Part shown: piece by piece, positions 35,247-44,775 of the stretch
Layout of the letters: each line of letters starts with the position of its first letter
Position numbering within the stretch: position 1 is the stretch's first letter
Assembly: GCF_012985205.1 (NCBI RefSeq)
Contig: NZ_JABEKS010000001.1
Location: forward strand, 186,001 to 250,000
Length of the DNA stretch: 64,000 bases
Source: Planctomonas sp. JC2975
Lineage (GTDB): Bacteria > Actinomycetota > Actinomycetes > Actinomycetales > Microbacteriaceae
Direction: 5' to 3'
The notes under the pieces: model-generated
The model's input: the letters and a program-made list of their open reading frames with translations, nothing else
Databases searched by the model: none
What the model was told of the DNA's origin: nothing
Made by a program: the position numbers and the translations under genes

Positions 35247-36254
35247 TCAGTCGAGCGCCGGCGGCAGGCCGAAGAGCGACAGCATACGGCTCTCGAAACG
35301 GTTCATCGCAGCGACGCGGTCGCCCGCCAGCTCGATGACCATGAGGCCGGTGCCCACGGCGGATCCGTCGGCCGTTCGCGTGTAGATGCCGAACGCCGGC
35401 TGACCGTTCGCTCTGGTCGGAACGAGTCGGATGGCGCGTCCGGACGCGAAGAGCAGCGCGCAGAACTCGCCGACGATCTCGCGTCCCCGATACTCGAGAG
35501 CCATCGGCGGCATGGACATGAACACGTCTGCGGTCAGGAGACGGATGACCGCCCGCACGTCTCCCGCCTCGTATGCGGCGACGAAACGCGCAACGGTGTC
35601 CGCCTCGGATCTCGAGCCCGCAATGGGAGGCGTGATGTCTGCCGCCGACGGGACCGCCCGCCGAAGACTGCTCCTCGCGCGTTTGAGGGCGCCGTTGACC
35701 GAGTCGACGGTGGTTTCCAGCATGTCGGCCACCTCGTCGGCGTGGAATCCCAGCACGTCTCGCAGGATCAGCACGGCCACCTGGCGAGGCGGCAGGAGTT
35801 GGAGCGCGGTGATGAAGGCGATCGAGATCGCCTCCTTCTGCTCGTAGTGCGACTCTGGACCGGGCGGTGCCACCGATGCATCGAGCAGCGCATCCGGGAA
35901 CGGCTCGAGCCAGGCCACCTCGCCCAGGCTGGTCGGCTCGGGCGGCGTGACTCCGGGGATCCTCCATTCCTCGGCCTTCCTGCGCGCCGCGGATCGGCGC
36001 ACATTGAGGCATCTGTTCGTCGCCACGCGATACAGCCAGGTGCGCACCGATGAGCGGCCCTCGAACCCGTGAAGCCCTTGCCACGCTGCCAGGAGCGTGT
36101 CCTGGAGCGCATCCTCAGCGTCCTGCATCGAGCCGAGCATCCGGTAGCAGTGCACCCGCAGCTCGCGAAGGTGCGGCTCGGTGAGATCGCGGAACGCATC
36201 GCCGTCACCGGCGCGAGCGCGGGTCAGCAGGTCGTCGGCCGTCACAAGGGTCAT
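35247..36254 (-). CDS. ECF-type sigma factor with C-terminal SnoaL-like domain
   Basis: RNA polymerase sigma factor of 335 residues. Region 2 (about 20-85) contains HCYRMLGSMQDAEDALQDTLLAAW and WLYRVATNRCLNVRR; region 4 (about 150-200) contains LPPRQVAVLILRDVLGFHADEVADML. A SnoaL/NTF2-like domain follows at about 215-330, as in ECF groups that lack a separate anti-sigma factor and are controlled by this extension. No anti-sigma gene is adjacent. ATG 36254 follows AAGGAG. It diverges from the RibD-like reductase gene, which may be its target. Confidence 0.92.
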   Translation of the reverse strand: MTLVTADDLLTRARAGDGDAFRDLTEPHLRELRVHCYRMLGSMQDAEDALQDTLLAAWQGLHGFEGRSSVRTWLYRVATNRCLNVRRSAARRKAEEWRIPGVTPPEPTSLGEVAWLEPFPDALLDASVAPPGPESHYEQKEAISIAFITALQLLPPRQVAVLILRDVLGFHADEVADMLETTVDSVNGALKRARSSLRRAVPSAADITPPIAGSRSEADTVARFVAAYEAGDVRAVIRLLTADVFMSMPPMALEYRGREIVGEFCALLFASGRAIRLVPTRANGQPAFGIYTRTADGSAVGTGLMVIELAGDRVAAMNRFESRMLSLFGLPPALD

Positions 36255-36419
36255 CGTCGCAGGTCTCCTTCTGCTGGGGGTAGGCATCCGCCGCACCTGT
36301 ATCGACACCGCGCATCGCGCGAACTGGTCGGTGCCTGAACGACGAGTTCGCGCTCCGGCAGCTGTCTGCATCGCTGAACACGCCGGAGACACGGCGGTAC
36401 GAACGAGAAGGAGATCACG

Positions 36420-36995
36420 ATGGCCGAGCTCATCGTCACCGAGAACATCACACTCGACGGAGTCGTCTCCGTTCCGATGGAAGAAGACGGATCGAAGGAC
36501 GACTGGTTCGAAACGTCCATGCGAGACGACCGGGCCGCGTGGGCGGAGGTGGAGGTCGCCGAGGCGATCGAAGCGACAGCTCTCCTGCTCGGACGTCGCA
36601 CCGACGAGTACTTCGGACGGCGCTGGAACAACCGAACGGGGGTGTGGGCGGAGCGCCTCAACGCTCTGCCCAAATTCGTCGTCTCGTCGACGATCGATGA
36701 GGCGACGTGGCAGAACTCGACCGTGCTGTCGGACGACGTGGCCGACGAGGTCGCCGAACTCAAGCGCAACCTCGACGGCGTCATCGTCACCTACGGCAGC
36801 AGGCAGCTCATGCAGGCTCTGCTGAAGAACGACCTGGTCGACGAGGTGCGCCTGCTGGTGTTCCCTGTCATCCAGGGGTCCGGCGAACGATTGTTCGACG
36901 CGATCGGATCGGCGACAGCGCTCCGACTCGACTCCGTGCGACAGGTGGGCGAGGGCATCGCGCGGCTCACGTACCGGGTCGAGCGGGCCCAGTGA
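36420..36995 (+). CDS. RibD C-terminal/dihydrofolate reductase-like protein
   Basis: NADPH-dependent reductase fold of 191 residues, family of RibD C-terminal domain proteins often annotated as DHFR-like. The N-terminus MAELIVTENITLDGVVS and the block LLLGRRTDEYFGRRW are typical. The late GVIVTYGSRQLMQALLKNDLVDEVRLLVFPVIQGSGERLFD is also diagnostic. True substrate unknown. AAGGAGATCACG precedes the ATG. The divergent ECF sigma factor suggests stress-controlled expression; that is inference from position. Confidence 0.9.
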   Translation: MAELIVTENITLDGVVSVPMEEDGSKDDWFETSMRDDRAAWAEVEVAEAIEATALLLGRRTDEYFGRRWNNRTGVWAERLNALPKFVVSSTIDEATWQNSTVLSDDVADEVAELKRNLDGVIVTYGSRQLMQALLKNDLVDEVRLLVFPVIQGSGERLFDAIGSATALRLDSVRQVGEGIARLTYRVERAQ

Positions 36996-37010
36996 CGCGC
37001 GGACGACCGG

Positions 37011-38303
37011 TTACGGGAACAGCAGCAATGGGTGCGTCAGCCTCCAGCCGAGCCCGGGATCCGTGACGGCCTTCGCCACCGTCAGCGTGCTCGTGAAGGT
37101 CTGACCGCTGCCGCTGTACGTGACGGTGCCCACGGCATCCCCCGGCTTCACCAGGGTGACGGATGCCGAACGCACGGTCACGGTGACCGGTGCGTTCGAG
37201 AAGACGAAGATGCTGCCCGCCTTCTCGCTCTTCAGGTCGGCCGAGTCGCCCCACACGCTGCGGTACGAGCCGTAGTCGGTCGACGCCGTGCCGACATTCA
37301 CCTGGTGGAATCCGTCCTCGACGCTCTTCAGGAGAGTCGGCACGTCCGACCAGAGATTCGAGTAGTCGGGTGCACCGGTCACGACGCCGACGAGCTTCAG
37401 CGGATGCCCGTGCACCGTCACCGAGGCCGCGAACAGCAGGCAGTGTCCGGCCTGATCCGTCCAGCCGGTCTTGATGCCAACGATGCCGTCCTGCCCGAGC
37501 AGCTGGTTGCCGTTGTTCACGGTGCCCGCACCGGGCAGGGTGGCGGTCGGCGTGTCCACGATGACGGAGAGCACAGGGTCTGCGAGCACGAGCTTGCCGA
37601 TCCCCACGAGGTCGACGGGCGTGCTCACGCTGCCTGGATCCAGGCCGGACGGATCGGTCAGGCGCGTGCCCGTGAAGTGGTGGGCGCTCAGCCAGGAGTT
37701 CGCGTACGTGAGGAACGCGTCCACGGAGCCGAATCCCCAGTTCGCCAGCGAGATGGCGTAGTTGTTCGCGCTGGGCAGGAGCATGGCCGTCAGCGCCTGC
37801 TTCTCGGTCAGCTGCTCTCCCGCGGAGACGGGCGCCCAGGAGCCGTCCTCGTCCCAGACCTGCTGCAGGATCTGCACGTCCGCGTTCGTGAACGTGATCG
37901 TCGGCCCATCGCTGCCCGCCGCAATCGGATGCTTGTCCAACAGCACCAGCGCGGTGATCGTCTTCGTCATGCTCGCGATCGGCTCGCTGGCCATGCTGCC
38001 GTTCTTCACCAGCAGGTCGTCCCGACCGACCATGCCGACGGCGGCACTCCCCCAGGCTGGGAACGCCGGTTGCACTGCTGCCGGCGTGATGGTGGACGTC
38101 GAGGACGCGGATGCAGCCTCTGCGGCGGCCGGGAGCGGAGCGATCGCGGCGAGCACGGTGTATGCGGCGACGGCGGCGACGACGCCCAGCCCGGTGAACA
38201 CCACGGCGCGCCGGCGACGCAGTCCACGCCGCCGTCTCAGGGCGCGCGCAGTCCTGTCGATCGTCTCGTCATCTTCGGGCACGGCTGACATGGTACGGAC
38301 CAT
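37011..38303 (-). CDS. D-alanyl-D-alanine carboxypeptidase (S11 penicillin-binding protein)
   Basis: Membrane-anchored DD-carboxypeptidase that trims peptidoglycan stem peptides. The 430 residues start with a charged cytoplasmic segment (RRRRGLRRRR) and one membrane helix at about 34-56. The catalytic motifs follow: SMTK at 111-114, SAN at 178-180 and KTG at 278-280. The C-terminal domain of about 90 residues is beta-rich, and the protein ends in a hydrophobic LLLFP. It is two bases downstream of the TrmH-type methyltransferase stop, so the two are co-transcribed. ATG 38291 is an alternative start. Confidence 0.92.
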   Translation of the reverse strand: MVRTMSAVPEDDETIDRTARALRRRRGLRRRRAVVFTGLGVVAAVAAYTVLAAIAPLPAAAEAASASSTSTITPAAVQPAFPAWGSAAVGMVGRDDLLVKNGSMASEPIASMTKTITALVLLDKHPIAAGSDGPTITFTNADVQILQQVWDEDGSWAPVSAGEQLTEKQALTAMLLPSANNYAISLANWGFGSVDAFLTYANSWLSAHHFTGTRLTDPSGLDPGSVSTPVDLVGIGKLVLADPVLSVIVDTPTATLPGAGTVNNGNQLLGQDGIVGIKTGWTDQAGHCLLFAASVTVHGHPLKLVGVVTGAPDYSNLWSDVPTLLKSVEDGFHQVNVGTASTDYGSYRSVWGDSADLKSEKAGSIFVFSNAPVTVTVRSASVTLVKPGDAVGTVTYSGSGQTFTSTLTVAKAVTDPGLGWRLTHPLLLFP

Positions 38304-38305
38304 CC

Positions 38306-39151
38306 CTATGCGCTCGACTCAGGAACGCGGTCTCTCTGGGAGGTCGCTGGAACCCGCAGCGCATACAGCGCCACGGCCGCAGCGGATGCCACATTCAACG
38401 AGTCCACGCCGTGCGCCATCGGGATCGTGACGACGGTGTCCGCCGCGCTCAGTGCACGACGGCTCAGGCCGTCGCCCTCTGCACCCATCACCATCGCCAC
38501 CCGCTCCGGCGGATGTGCGGCGAACTCGTCGAGACTCACGGCATCGTCTGCCAGCGCGAGAGCGGCGATGTGGAATCCGGCGGCGTGAAGCCGCGGCGCG
38601 GCATCGTGCCACTCATCGATCCGCGTCCACGGCACCTGGAGCACCGTGCCCATGCTCACGCGCACACTGCGTCGATACAGCGGATCCGCGCACCGAGGCG
38701 ACACCAGCACGGCGTCCGCACCGAGACCGGCGACCGCCCGGAATGCAGCGCCGACGTTGGTGTGATCAACGATGTCCTCGAGCACCACCACGCGCCGGGC
38801 GCCCTCCAGCACCTCCTCAACAGGAGGAAGCACGGGGCGGTGCATCGCCGCCATCGCGCCGCGGTGCAGGTGGAAGCCGGTGAGCGCTTCGAGCGCGCTC
38901 TCCGTGCCCACGTACACGGGGACATCCGGATGCTCCGCCAGCAGCGGCTCCAGATCCGCGAGCCACCTGTCGTGCACGAGCACCGAACGCGGGATGTGCC
39001 CAGCAGCAAGCGCGCGCGAGATCACCTTCGTCGACTCCGCGATGTACAGACCGCCGGCGGGCTCCAGCGCTCGCCGCAGCGCCACGTCGGTGAGGCGGGC
39101 GAAGTCGGACAGCTCTGGGGCATCGACCGAATCGATGGGGATGATGCGCAT
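38306..39151 (-). CDS. TrmH/SpoU family RNA 2'-O-methyltransferase
   Basis: SPOUT methyltransferase of 281 residues acting on rRNA or tRNA riboses. An N-terminal substrate-binding domain (about 15-95) precedes the knot domain. Motif 1 is DHTNVGAAFR, motif 2 is VMGAEGDGLS, and motif 3 is IPMAHGVDSLNVASAAAVALY. The target nucleotide cannot be predicted from sequence. The gene is 88 bp from the divergent sirtuin gene and leads into the carboxypeptidase gene. Confidence 0.93.
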   Translation of the reverse strand: MRIIPIDSVDAPELSDFARLTDVALRRALEPAGGLYIAESTKVISRALAAGHIPRSVLVHDRWLADLEPLLAEHPDVPVYVGTESALEALTGFHLHRGAMAAMHRPVLPPVEEVLEGARRVVVLEDIVDHTNVGAAFRAVAGLGADAVLVSPRCADPLYRRSVRVSMGTVLQVPWTRIDEWHDAAPRLHAAGFHIAALALADDAVSLDEFAAHPPERVAMVMGAEGDGLSRRALSAADTVVTIPMAHGVDSLNVASAAAVALYALRVPATSQRDRVPESSA

Positions 39152-39239
39152 GCGGCGTCTTTCGCCTCAGGTCTTCCAGGTGCGGGAAACAATTCCGAAA
39201 ACTGCGCTGTTTACACTGACGTCGAATGAGGGGGCGCGT

Positions 39240-40073
39240 GTGAGCACAGTGATGACGGCGGATCCGGCTCTGCAATCCGCTATCGACATCCTCGCAGAAC
39301 GGTCGGTCGCGGTGCTCACGGGCGCCGGGATCTCCACGGACTCCGGCATACCGGACTACAGAGGTGAGGGCGCGCCGCGCCGCACTCCGATGTCGTTCGC
39401 CCAGTTCCTGGGCGATCCGCGTTCCCGCAAGCGCTATTGGGCCGGAAGCCACCTGGGATACGCCCGTTTCCGCGCTGCCGCCCCCAACGCCGGGCACCGC
39501 GCGCTCGCCGCGATGGAGGCGGCGGGCGTGATCCCCGGCGTCATCACCCAGAACGTCGACGGGCTGCACAATCAGGCCGGCTCCCGCGTGGTCGTCCCGC
39601 TGCACGGCACCATGGACCGCGTCGTGTGTCTCACATGCGGGCAGATGTACGCCCGCGAGGACATCGCTGCGCAGATCGATGAGCTCAATCCGTGGATCTC
39701 GCGACCGGAGTCGGTCACGATCGCACCGGACGGCGACGCAGAGGTGGCCGACGTCGACTCGTTCGTCATCCCCGTCTGCAGCATCTGCGGCGGCCCGCTC
39801 AAGCCCGATGTGGTCTTCTTCGGCGAGTTCGTTCCTCCGCTGCGATTCGAAGCGGCCAGGGAGCTCGTCGACGGAGCGGATGCGCTTCTCGTCGCCGGAT
39901 CGTCGCTGGCCGTGAACTCCGGCATCCGCCTGGTCGAGCAGGCGCGGCGCCGTAAGCTGCCGATCGTGGTGGTGAATCGCGGAGACACGAAGGGCGACGC
40001 ACGTGCGGCGCTGAAACTGAACGCCGGAACGTCCGAGACCCTCGTCGCGCTCGCCGACGCGCTGATTCCGTGA
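39240..40073 (+). CDS. Sir2 family NAD-dependent protein deacylase
   Basis: Sirtuin of 277 residues. The NAD-binding motif LTGAGISTDSGIPDYRG lies at about 26-42, TQNVDGLH at about 103, and the catalytic His is in PLHGT. Zinc cysteines are in CLTC and CSIC, separated by a longer insertion than in CobB (about 50 residues including DELNPWISRPESVTIAPDGDAEVADVD). GTG 39240 follows GAGGGGG; a TACACT hexamer at 39212 could be a -10 box. The stop overlaps the next gene (GTGA). Confidence 0.93.
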   Translation: MSTVMTADPALQSAIDILAERSVAVLTGAGISTDSGIPDYRGEGAPRRTPMSFAQFLGDPRSRKRYWAGSHLGYARFRAAAPNAGHRALAAMEAAGVIPGVITQNVDGLHNQAGSRVVVPLHGTMDRVVCLTCGQMYAREDIAAQIDELNPWISRPESVTIAPDGDAEVADVDSFVIPVCSICGGPLKPDVVFFGEFVPPLRFEAARELVDGADALLVAGSSLAVNSGIRLVEQARRRKLPIVVVNRGDTKGDARAALKLNAGTSETLVALADALIP

Positions 40074-40780
40074 CGCGCGACCACGCGCGCGGCAGCCGAG
40101 AGCGCGCCCGGGCCGCCGACCCGGTTCACCGTCGCACCCTGCTGACCCTCGTGCGGCACGGCGAGACCGATTGGAATCTTCAGCGACGCATCCAGGGTTC
40201 AGCGGACATCCCACTGAACACCACCGGAATCGCGCAGGCAGGGGCAGCGGCGGCGAGCCTCGCCGGCGCCGGATACTCGGCCGTCTACTCCAGCCCGCAA
40301 TCCCGCGCGCTGCACACGGCGCGCATCATCGCAGACGCCATGCACGCCGACCCGGAGACGGATGCCGATCTGCGCGAACGCTCCTTCGGGGAGGCCGAAG
40401 GTCTCACCGATCCCGAGGTCATCGAGCGATTCCCCGACCAGGTGGTGCCTGGCAAGGAGACCAGGCGATCCGTCGTCGAGCGAACGCTGCCGGTGCTGCA
40501 TCGCATCGCGCGACGGCATCCGGGCGAATCCGTGCTCGTCGTCACGCACGGCGCCGTCATCAGCTCACTGGTGCTGCACCTCACGGACGGCGCACTCCCT
40601 CGGCCCGGCGACTCGATTCGCAACCTGTCGCTCAGCCATTTCACCCACGAGGACGGCTCACTCGGGCTCGGCGACTTCAATGTGCCATCGCACGACGCCG
40701 AACTGATCCGGGCCGAATCACCCGCCGCGGTCGCGGCGGCCGCGGCTCAGGATCCTGCCGTCTCCTGGGTTCGCGCCTGA
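40070..40780 (+). CDS. Histidine phosphatase family protein
   Basis: Phosphoglycerate-mutase-like phosphatase of 236 residues. The catalytic loop TLVRHGETDWN has the phospho-accepting His30; Arg in SSPQSRALHTA, Glu in DLRERSFGEAEG and His in VTHGAV complete the active site. The range of possible substrates is broad. The first 22 residues are basic and may not be translated if a later start is used. It overlaps the sirtuin gene by four bases and, unusually, overlaps the convergent glycosyltransferase gene by 34 bases at its 3' end. Confidence 0.92.
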   Translation: MTRDHARGSRERARAADPVHRRTLLTLVRHGETDWNLQRRIQGSADIPLNTTGIAQAGAAAASLAGAGYSAVYSSPQSRALHTARIIADAMHADPETDADLRERSFGEAEGLTDPEVIERFPDQVVPGKETRRSVVERTLPVLHRIARRHPGESVLVVTHGAVISSLVLHLTDGALPRPGDSIRNLSLSHFTHEDGSLGLGDFNVPSHDAELIRAESPAAVAAAAAQDPAVSWVRA

Positions 40781-41844
40781 CCAGCGACCTCGTTCAGCAC
40801 CTCGAGAAGCGATGTGGCCGACCGTGCCCAGGTATAGCGGGATGCCGCTTCGACACTGAGTGCGGAAGCTCGCGCCCACTCCCCCGTCGCCTCCAGCCCG
40901 CGCACGGCATCGGCGAACGACGACGGATCGTGCGGGTCTGCGTACACAGCGGCATCCGCTCCGATCTCCCGGAAGATGGGAATGTCGCTCACCACCACCG
41001 GCGTCCCCACGCTCATCGCCTCGACGAGCGGGATGCCGAAGCCCTCGTCGAACGACGCAGTCACGAGCGCCGTCGCTTCGCGGAGAAGCCCGAAGTACTC
41101 CTCGTCGCTCGCCCCGTTGTGGAACACCAGTCGGGCCGTGGGCGCTGCAGCGGTGAGCCGAGCGCGATCCGCATCGCCGACCCGGCTCATCAGGTGCAGC
41201 TCGTACTCCGGCAGCTCGGCGACGGCTTTCGCCAGTGTCTCCACGTTCTTGTACGGCATGAACGATCCCATGTAGACGAGTGCCTTGCTGGACGGTGCAT
41301 CGCGCGGTGTCGTCGGAACGCCGGCGGGAACCTCCGGTGCGTTCGTCACGACCCGGACCGGCTTGCGTGTGAGTCGATGCTCGGCGATCAGCGACCGAGT
41401 GGTCTCTGAGACGGCGACCACCGTGTCCGACCGGTTCAGCAGCATCCGCTGCGGCCACCACGACAGGTGATACAGCCGCCAGAGGCCCCGAACGAAAGCG
41501 GGCAGGTCGCGCGGAGGTGTGCGGTTCCGGTAGTAGATGAGGTCGTGCACCGTCAGCACGAGCCGATAGCGGCGGCCGATCGAGCCCATGGTCTGCATCG
41601 GCGTGAACACGATGTCGGGATGCAGTCTGTTCACCTGGAGAGCCACAAGCGGTTCACGCACGCTGGTGGGCGCCGACGCCATCGCCCACGGCAGGTCGGG
41701 CAGCATGTCGAGTTGCGCCCTGTCGTTGATCAGCATGGTGACGTCGTGCAGCTTCGCGAGCTCGCTGACCAGGGATGCCGTGAAGCGGCTGATCCCGTCG
41801 TGCCTGCCGATGCGCGTATACCGGCAGTCGAAGACGATCTTCAT
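40747..41844 (-). CDS. GT4 family glycosyltransferase
   Basis: GT-B fold glycosyltransferase of 365 residues. It starts MKIVFDCRYTRIGRHDGISRF with the glycine-containing acceptor loop, and has the donor-site motif DEGFGIPLVEAMSVGTPVVVSD with Glu residues seven apart, typical of retaining GT4 enzymes. The middle includes HDLIYYRNRTPPRDLP, common in mannosyltransferase-like members. Product unknown; no capsule cluster is visible. Its start overlaps the alpha/beta hydrolase stop (ATGA), so the two are coupled. Confidence 0.9.
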   Translation of the reverse strand: MKIVFDCRYTRIGRHDGISRFTASLVSELAKLHDVTMLINDRAQLDMLPDLPWAMASAPTSVREPLVALQVNRLHPDIVFTPMQTMGSIGRRYRLVLTVHDLIYYRNRTPPRDLPAFVRGLWRLYHLSWWPQRMLLNRSDTVVAVSETTRSLIAEHRLTRKPVRVVTNAPEVPAGVPTTPRDAPSSKALVYMGSFMPYKNVETLAKAVAELPEYELHLMSRVGDADRARLTAAAPTARLVFHNGASDEEYFGLLREATALVTASFDEGFGIPLVEAMSVGTPVVVSDIPIFREIGADAAVYADPHDPSSFADAVRGLEATGEWARASALSVEAASRYTWARSATSLLEVLNEVAGQARTQETAGS

Positions 41845-42782
41845 GCGTCGGTGCCGTGCTCGATCACGAAGGCGCGCACCTGGTCGGCGGCCTCCTCGGG
41901 GGCCTCGTAGTGCACGAGGTGCCCGACTCCGTTCACGACGTGCAGGCTCGCATCGGGGAACAGCGTCTGCAGGCGGCGCTGGGCAGCGATCGGCGTGATG
42001 TCGTCGCGGTCGGCGGCGATCAGCAGCACGGGCTCGGTGATCGACGACGCGTACTCCGAGACGTCGTGACCGACGGATGCCTTGAAAGCCTCCAGCACGA
42101 CCGCCCGGTTCGCGAACGCACTGAAGTACTGCGCGTGCTGCCCATGGATCCATGCTCGCAGCCGTCGGTCCTTGGTCTTCGCCATCGCCTCGCTCATCAC
42201 GCGCACGATGGCACGGTTGCGCAGGAGTCCGAATCCGAGGGACTCCGGCAATGCAGCGGCGAGCCAGTAGTAGAAGATGGCCAAGCGCGTGAAGATCGCC
42301 CGTGGACCCTTCAGCGCCGGTGCACCGATCGGGTTGACCAGCACGACGAGGTCGGGGCGGGGCGATTCGGGGACGGATGCCGCGGAATCCGCTCGTCCCA
42401 GCATCGCCGAGACCACGATGGAGCCGAACGAGTGCCCGAGGAGCACGAATCGGCCGGTCGGCCGCACGTCCGCGATGAAGGCGCTGAGCCACGCGGCGTA
42501 GCCGTCGATGTCGTGGACTCGCTCGGACAGCGGATCCGACGCGCCGAACCCAGGCAGGTCGGGCACGATCACACGGAACTCCGTCAGCCGCTCGGCAATC
42601 GGCTGGAGACCGTGGTGATCGCCGCGGAAGCCGTGAACCAGCACGAGCGTCGTGGCGGCGTCCGCGGCGCCGTAATCCCAGTAGGCCGTGGTGGAGCCGT
42701 CCACCTCGAGCGTGCGCGGACTCGGCTCGCGGGGTGCCGGTTGGCGCGCCGACGACGCTGTTGGCGTGGGACGGGCAGACAT
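41841..42782 (-). CDS. Alpha/beta hydrolase
   Basis: Hydrolase of 313 residues with nucleophile Ser118 in GHSFGS, an oxyanion HGF motif near 50, an Asp in ADRDD near 268 and His in GVGHLVHYE. A cap of helices lies at about 155-250. The first 25 residues are Ser/Pro-rich and variable. Substrate unknown. The ATG at 42782 was chosen over the longer frame because the extra residues would come from the region upstream of the divergent treS. It is followed by the glycosyltransferase with overlapping stop and start. Confidence 0.9.
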   Translation of the reverse strand: MSARPTPTASSARQPAPREPSPRTLEVDGSTTAYWDYGAADAATTLVLVHGFRGDHHGLQPIAERLTEFRVIVPDLPGFGASDPLSERVHDIDGYAAWLSAFIADVRPTGRFVLLGHSFGSIVVSAMLGRADSAASVPESPRPDLVVLVNPIGAPALKGPRAIFTRLAIFYYWLAAALPESLGFGLLRNRAIVRVMSEAMAKTKDRRLRAWIHGQHAQYFSAFANRAVVLEAFKASVGHDVSEYASSITEPVLLIAADRDDITPIAAQRRLQTLFPDASLHVVNGVGHLVHYEAPEEAADQVRAFVIEHGTDA

Positions 42783-42950
42783 CACGCTCCAGTGTAGGTG
42801 GCCGATTCTGCGACCCAGCCGGGTCGGCGCTGGCAGGCACGCGGCCCACGACTCCGAAGTCCTGTACACGCGTCATAGACTCGTCAGAGCGCCATCTCGC
42901 CGCCGACGTCGTTCCGTTGTCAGCCATCGAAGCCGCAGGAGGACTCGTTC

Positions 42951-44657
42951 GTGACCTTCACCGCGCCCATCCAGTTGCCCGGTCTCGCCCTCGATCTCCT
43001 GTGGTACAGACGCGCGGTGTTCTACGAGGTGATGGTGCGCTCGTTCGTCGACAGCAACGGTGACGGGACGGGCGACATCCAGGGCCTCATCTCCAAGCTC
43101 GACTATCTGCAGTGGCTGGGCGTCGACGCGTTGTGGCTGCCGCCGTTCTTCGTCTCGCCTTTGCGGGACGGCGGCTACGACGTGGCGGATTACCGCGCGA
43201 TCATGCCCGAGTTCGGCACCCTCGACGAGTTCCAGGAGCTCGTCACGAAGGCGCACGAGCGCAACATGCGGGTCATCATCGACCTGCCGCTGAACCACAC
43301 CAGCGACCAGCACGAGTGGTTCCAGCAGTCGCGGAGCGACCCCGACGGGCCGTACGGCGACTTCTACGTCTGGAACGACACGGACGACAAGTGGCCCGAC
43401 ATCCGCATCATCTTCACCGACACGGAGGAGTCCAACTGGGCGTTCGACTCCGTGCGCCGGCAGTTCTTCTTTCACAGGTTCTTCTCGCACCAGCCCGACC
43501 TCAACTACAACAACCCGGCCGTTCACGAAGCCGTGTTCGAGATCGTGCGGTTCTGGCTCGACATGGGGGTCGACGGCTTTCGACTGGATGCCATCCCCTA
43601 CCTCTACGAGTCCGATGAGGGCAACGGTGAGGGCGAGCCGCCGACACACGAGTTCATCAAGATGCTGCGTGCCATGCTCGACCGCGACTATCCGGGCCGC
43701 GTCATGATCGCAGAGGCCAACCAGTGGCCGCGCGAGGTCGCGGCGTTCTTCGGCACGGAAGAGGAGCCGGAGTGCCACATGGCGTTCGACTTCCCCGTCA
43801 TGCCGCGCATCTTCTACTCGCTGCGGTCGCAGCGCGCCGACGAGCTCGTGCGGGTGCTCTCCGAGACCACCGACATCCCCGACGGTGCAGGCTGGGGTGT
43901 CTTCCTCCGCAACCACGACGAGCTCACGCTCGAGATGGTCAGCGAGGAGTACCGGCAGGCCATGTATGGCTGGTACGCCTACGACCCGCGCATGCGCGCC
44001 AACATCGGCATCCGGCGTCGCCTCGCTCCCCTGCTCGACAACTCGAGGGCGGAGCTGGAGCTGGCTCACGCGCTGCTCTTCGCGCTGCCAGGCAGCCCGT
44101 TCCTGTACTACGGGGACGAGATCGGGATGGGCGACAACATCTGGCTGCCGGATCGTGACTCGTCCCGCACCCCCATGCAGTGGACGCCTGACCGCAACGC
44201 CGGATTCTCCACTGCGGATCCCGGCAAGCTCTACCTGCCCGTCGTGCAGTCGCTCGTCTACCACTTCAACCAGGTCAACGTCGAGGCGCAGCTCGCACAG
44301 TCGAGATCGCTCCTCCACTGGGTGCGCAACGTCATCTACGTGCGGAAGGCGCACCCCGCTTTCGGCCTCGGCACGCTGAAGGTGCTGCCGACCGACCACT
44401 CGTCCGTGCTCGCGTTCGTACGCTCGTACGCCGGCAGCGGCACCGTGCTCGGGGACCAGTCGGAGAACATCCTCTGCGTGTTCTCGTTCTCGCACAATCC
44501 GGTCTCCGTGACCTTCGACGCCCCGGACTTCGCCGGCAGCGAGCTCTACGACCTCTTCGGCGGATCCCGGTTCCCGAACATCGCCGATGACGGCCGCTTC
44601 ACCCTGACGCTCGGCACTCAGGCGTTCTACTGGCTGCACATCGAGCCGCCGCGATAG
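42951..44657 (+). CDS. treS: Trehalose synthase (maltose alpha-D-glucosyltransferase)
   Basis: GH13 enzyme that interconverts maltose and trehalose, feeding the GlgE glycogen route. The 568 residues lack the fused maltokinase seen in some species. The catalytic residues are Asp213 in DGFRLDAIPY, Glu255 in IAEANQWP and Asp323 in RNHDELTLEM. The TreS-specific start RRAVFYEVMVRSFVDSNGDGTGD is clear. GTG 42951 follows GGAGGACTCGTT. It is monocistronic between divergent and same-strand neighbours. The glycogen genes glgM and glgC lie 4 kb away. Confidence 0.95.
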   Translation: MTFTAPIQLPGLALDLLWYRRAVFYEVMVRSFVDSNGDGTGDIQGLISKLDYLQWLGVDALWLPPFFVSPLRDGGYDVADYRAIMPEFGTLDEFQELVTKAHERNMRVIIDLPLNHTSDQHEWFQQSRSDPDGPYGDFYVWNDTDDKWPDIRIIFTDTEESNWAFDSVRRQFFFHRFFSHQPDLNYNNPAVHEAVFEIVRFWLDMGVDGFRLDAIPYLYESDEGNGEGEPPTHEFIKMLRAMLDRDYPGRVMIAEANQWPREVAAFFGTEEEPECHMAFDFPVMPRIFYSLRSQRADELVRVLSETTDIPDGAGWGVFLRNHDELTLEMVSEEYRQAMYGWYAYDPRMRANIGIRRRLAPLLDNSRAELELAHALLFALPGSPFLYYGDEIGMGDNIWLPDRDSSRTPMQWTPDRNAGFSTADPGKLYLPVVQSLVYHFNQVNVEAQLAQSRSLLHWVRNVIYVRKAHPAFGLGTLKVLPTDHSSVLAFVRSYAGSGTVLGDQSENILCVFSFSHNPVSVTFDAPDFAGSELYDLFGGSRFPNIADDGRFTLTLGTQAFYWLHIEPPR

Positions 44658-44775
44658 GCGTCCGGAGCTCGCTTTTACGTCGTTTCAGCCGGCGTCGCCC
44701 CTGCACTTCCGCCTTCGTCGTGCTCGTCTGGCGTGGCTCCTCGGCGTGTCGGACGTGCGCCATAACGTTGCAGTC

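Noticed and set aside
42873-44639. A 588-codon minus-strand frame opposite treS
   Set aside because: Antisense shadow of a complete trehalose synthase; composition is Val/Glu/Arg-rich without recognisable motifs.
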